From Deltaproteobacteria bacterium (lineage in GTDB: Bacteria; Desulfobacterota; Binatia; Binatales; Binataceae), in the NCBI GenBank assembly GCA_021799555.1, contig JAJZAG010000156.1:1-8570 (forward strand): a stretch of 8,570 bases of DNA. The letters run 5' to 3'. Positions 7,234-8,570 of the stretch are shown piece by piece. The position numbers and the translations under genes were made by a program. The stretch's first letter is position 1. Each line of letters starts with the position of its first letter. Under the pieces are notes generated by a model. The model was not told where the DNA came from. It made no database searches and saw only the letters and a list, made by a program, of their open reading frames with translations.

Positions 7234-7247
7234 CGGTGACCGCACCG
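7234..7247. terminator. Weak hairpin between convergent genes
   Basis: CGGTG and CACCG form a 5-base-pair stem with an ACCG loop in the 55-base gap between two convergent stop codons. Its place fits a shared bidirectional terminator, but there is no T tract on either strand and the stem is short, so it is at best weak. Confidence 0.2.
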
Positions 7248-7273
7248 ACGCCGGCACCCCGTCGAGGAAGAAT

Positions 7274-7804
7274 TCAGGAGACCTTCGCGAGAAGATTTTT
7301 CAGATCGTCTGCGTGTTCCTCTTCCATCTTGAGAATCTGTTCGATCAAGACGCGTGTGGTCGGATCCTTCGAGCCGAGCCATCGCACGATTTCCGAATAC
7401 GATTCGATCGCGATTCGCTCGGCGACGAGATCTTCCTTGATCATATCGGTCAACGATTCGCTCTCGTCGTATTGCGAATGCGCCCGCTCCGCTAATCCTT
7501 CGGGATTGTAGTTGGGCTTGCCGTCGAGTTGGCCGATCCGCTCAGCGACCCAGTCGGCGTGCTGCTGTTCCTCGCCCGCGTGTTGGAGGAATTCCTGGCG
7601 GGCAGGATCGGCATAAATCCCGTCCGCGGTGTAGTAATGGCGCTTGTAGCGAAGCACGCAGACAATTTCTGTCGCGAGAACGTCGTTGAGCACCTTGATA
7701 ACTTCTTTGCGGTCGGCCTTGTAACCGCCGGTGACGGCGCCGTCTTCCATGTGCTTGCGGGCCCGGTCGCGAATCTTCTTGAGGTCGGCGACAAATTTTC
7801 CCAT
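7274..7804 (-). CDS. Bacterioferritin-like (heme-free) ferritin-family protein
   Basis: A 176-residue four-helix ferritin-family protein, likely a cytoplasmic iron-storage or iron/oxidative-stress protein that oxidises Fe(II). All six di-iron ligands of bacterioferritin can be placed: E46 (ATEIVC), E79 and H82 (EEQQHAD), E129 (LVAERIA), E161 and H164 (MEEEHADDL). The position of the heme-binding Met (M52 in E. coli Bfr) is Gln80, so no heme should be bound. Compared with Bfr it has about 30 extra N-terminal residues (with HMEDGAVTGGYKADR at 18-32); I recall a widespread proteobacterial subfamily with the same extension and the same TEIVCVLRYKRHYY motif, so this is a known type. The start is ATG at 7804, preceded by a strong AAAGGAG ribosome-binding site. 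It is convergent with the phosphatidyltransferase gene and divergent from pcnB, hence probably monocistronic. Confidence 0.9.
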   Translation of the reverse strand: MGKFVADLKKIRDRARKHMEDGAVTGGYKADRKEVIKVLNDVLATEIVCVLRYKRHYYTADGIYADPARQEFLQHAGEEQQHADWVAERIGQLDGKPNYNPEGLAERAHSQYDESESLTDMIKEDLVAERIAIESYSEIVRWLGSKDPTTRVLIEQILKMEEEHADDLKNLLAKVS

Positions 7805-7813
7805 GCGCGGAGA

Positions 7814-7820
7814 CTCCTTT
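7814..7820 (-). promoter_or_regulatory. Strong Shine-Dalgarno of the bacterioferritin-like gene
   Basis: AAAGGAG on the minus strand, 9 bases before the ATG at 7804. It is the best ribosome-binding site seen in the window and fixes the start; most other genes here have weak or no such site, which suggests this protein is made at a high level. Confidence 0.8.
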
Positions 7821-7983
7821 CGGGTATGTGCGCAATGCTACCGCGATTCACTTATGCAATGCACGGCAATTCGAACCGGCGGAGCGGGTAAAACGACTTG
7901 CTTGGGGGCAGTGAACAGCGGCCTCTGTCGTGCTAGGTTCTTCGGCGGCGGCAGGTACCGAACGCGGGGGATCCGTTGGCGAC

Positions 7984-8570
7984 GTGATTCCGGCCGCAAA
8001 GGCGTCAGAATTGGAACCGCACATAATCGTCCGCTCGGAGCATCCGATCTCGAGGCGTGATATTGACCCAAATGTGCTCAAGGTTCTGTACCGCCTCGGA
8101 GCGGCAGGGCACATCGCCTATCTGGTTGGCGGATCGGTGCGCGACCTGATGCTGGGGCGGCGGCCGAAAGACTTCGATGTCGCAACCTCGGCGCATCCGC
8201 AACAAGTCAGGGAACTGTTCCGCAATTCGCGCTTGATTGGACGGCGCTTCCGTCTGGCACACGTGTTCTTCGGGCCGCAAAATATCGAGGTCGCGACCTT
8301 TCGCCGCCAAAGCGACGATACGGCCACCGAAGGTGATCCGATGATTCGCGCCGACAACACCTTCGGCACACCAGAGGAAGATGCGTTCCGGCGCGACTTT
8401 ACGGTCAACTCACTGTTTTACGATCCTCAAACTTTCAACGTTATCGATTACGCCGGCGGCGCCGAAGACTTGGGCGCGCGACTCATTCGAACAATCGGCG
8501 ATCCCGAGTTGCGGATGCGCGAGGATCCGGTGCGGATGATGCGCGCCGTGCGCTTCGCCGCCAAACTCGG
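7984..8570 (+). CDS. pcnB: Poly(A) polymerase I, N-terminal part (runs off the window)
   Basis: Class II nucleotidyltransferase that adds 3' poly(A) tails to RNA and so promotes decay. 195 codons are visible and the frame is still open at the window end, so it is partial. PcnB rather than CCA-adding enzyme is indicated by the lead-in EHPISRRDIDPNVLKVLYRL (19-38) and by RLIGRRFRLAHVFFG (83-97). Catalytic features: GGSVRD (49-54), the metal-binding D63-F64-D65 in KDFDVAT, then EVATFRR (102-108), RRDFTVNSL (136-144), IRTIGDP (168-174) and REDPVRMMRAVRFAAKL. The reading frame opens after a TGA at 7912-7914. Two GTG starts are possible, 7984 and 7930; I chose 7984 because the protein homology begins shortly after it and a G-rich stretch (7966-7970) precedes it. 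The 179-base region between this gene and the divergent ferritin-like gene should hold both promoters, though I see no clear boxes. Confidence 0.92.
   Translation, partial: MIPAAKASELEPHIIVRSEHPISRRDIDPNVLKVLYRLGAAGHIAYLVGGSVRDLMLGRRPKDFDVATSAHPQQVRELFRNSRLIGRRFRLAHVFFGPQNIEVATFRRQSDDTATEGDPMIRADNTFGTPEEDAFRRDFTVNSLFYDPQTFNVIDYAGGAEDLGARLIRTIGDPELRMREDPVRMMRAVRFAAKL

Noticed and set aside
6753..7511. Open frame of 252 codons on the plus strand spanning the phosphatidyltransferase and ferritin-like genes
   Set aside because: It crosses the ends of two well-supported genes on opposite strands and has arginine-rich, featureless sequence.
7911..7939. Possible plus-strand promoter for pcnB with an extended -10-like TGCTAGGTT
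   Set aside because: The -10 matches at only three of six positions and the -35 at the right distance is equally poor.
1..8570. CRISPR array, tRNA/rRNA genes, insertion sequences, prophage or defence genes
   Set aside because: Looked for on both strands; no regularly spaced repeats, transposase, integrase, terminal inverted repeats or structured RNA gene were seen.

Overview
The window looks like chromosomal DNA from a GC-rich Gram-negative bacterium. It encodes a tripartite RND efflux system with a lipoprotein-type periplasmic adaptor, which implies two membranes, and a proteobacterial-style poly(A) polymerase I. GTG starts are common, and the gene mix (DUF6306 ferritin-like protein, stand-alone DHH phosphoesterase, heme-free bacterioferritin relative) would suit an uncultured soil or sediment Proteobacteria/Desulfobacterota/Binatota-type lineage. 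That placement is inference; no rRNA or other marker is present.

Layout: bases 1-154 hold no gene I can support. Next, on the minus strand, come a small DUF6306 ferritin-like protein (155-577) and then a compact efflux operon that reads leftward in the order tetR-type repressor (4895-5503), membrane fusion protein (3777-4898) and RND permease (658-3780). Both junctions in the operon are 4-base ATGA overlaps. In front of the repressor is a plausible sigma-70 promoter (-35 at 5561-5566, -10 at 5538-5543) and a perfect 6-4-6 inverted repeat (5514-5529), the obvious candidate operator for autorepression. A DHH/DHHA1 phosphoesterase (5659-6642) lies upstream, also on the minus strand.

Divergently from it, on the plus strand, is a CDP-alcohol phosphatidyltransferase (about 6691-7218) whose signature motif has Trp in place of a normally invariant Gly. 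It converges on a bacterioferritin-like protein (7274-7804, minus) that keeps all six di-iron ligands but has lost the heme-ligand Met. The window ends inside pcnB (plus, from about 7984), of which only the N-terminal catalytic part is visible.

The efflux genes form a self-contained drug/solvent export module: the permease does proton-driven pumping, the adaptor bridges the periplasm and carries a TolC-docking motif, and the repressor senses a ligand. The outer-membrane channel is not in this window and must be supplied from elsewhere. The other genes are housekeeping or stress functions (phospholipid synthesis, iron storage, RNA polyadenylation, nucleotide/oligonucleotide hydrolysis) with no evident link to one another. 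I found no convincing undescribed multi-gene system; the most interesting points are single-residue departures in known families and the regulatory region of the efflux operon.
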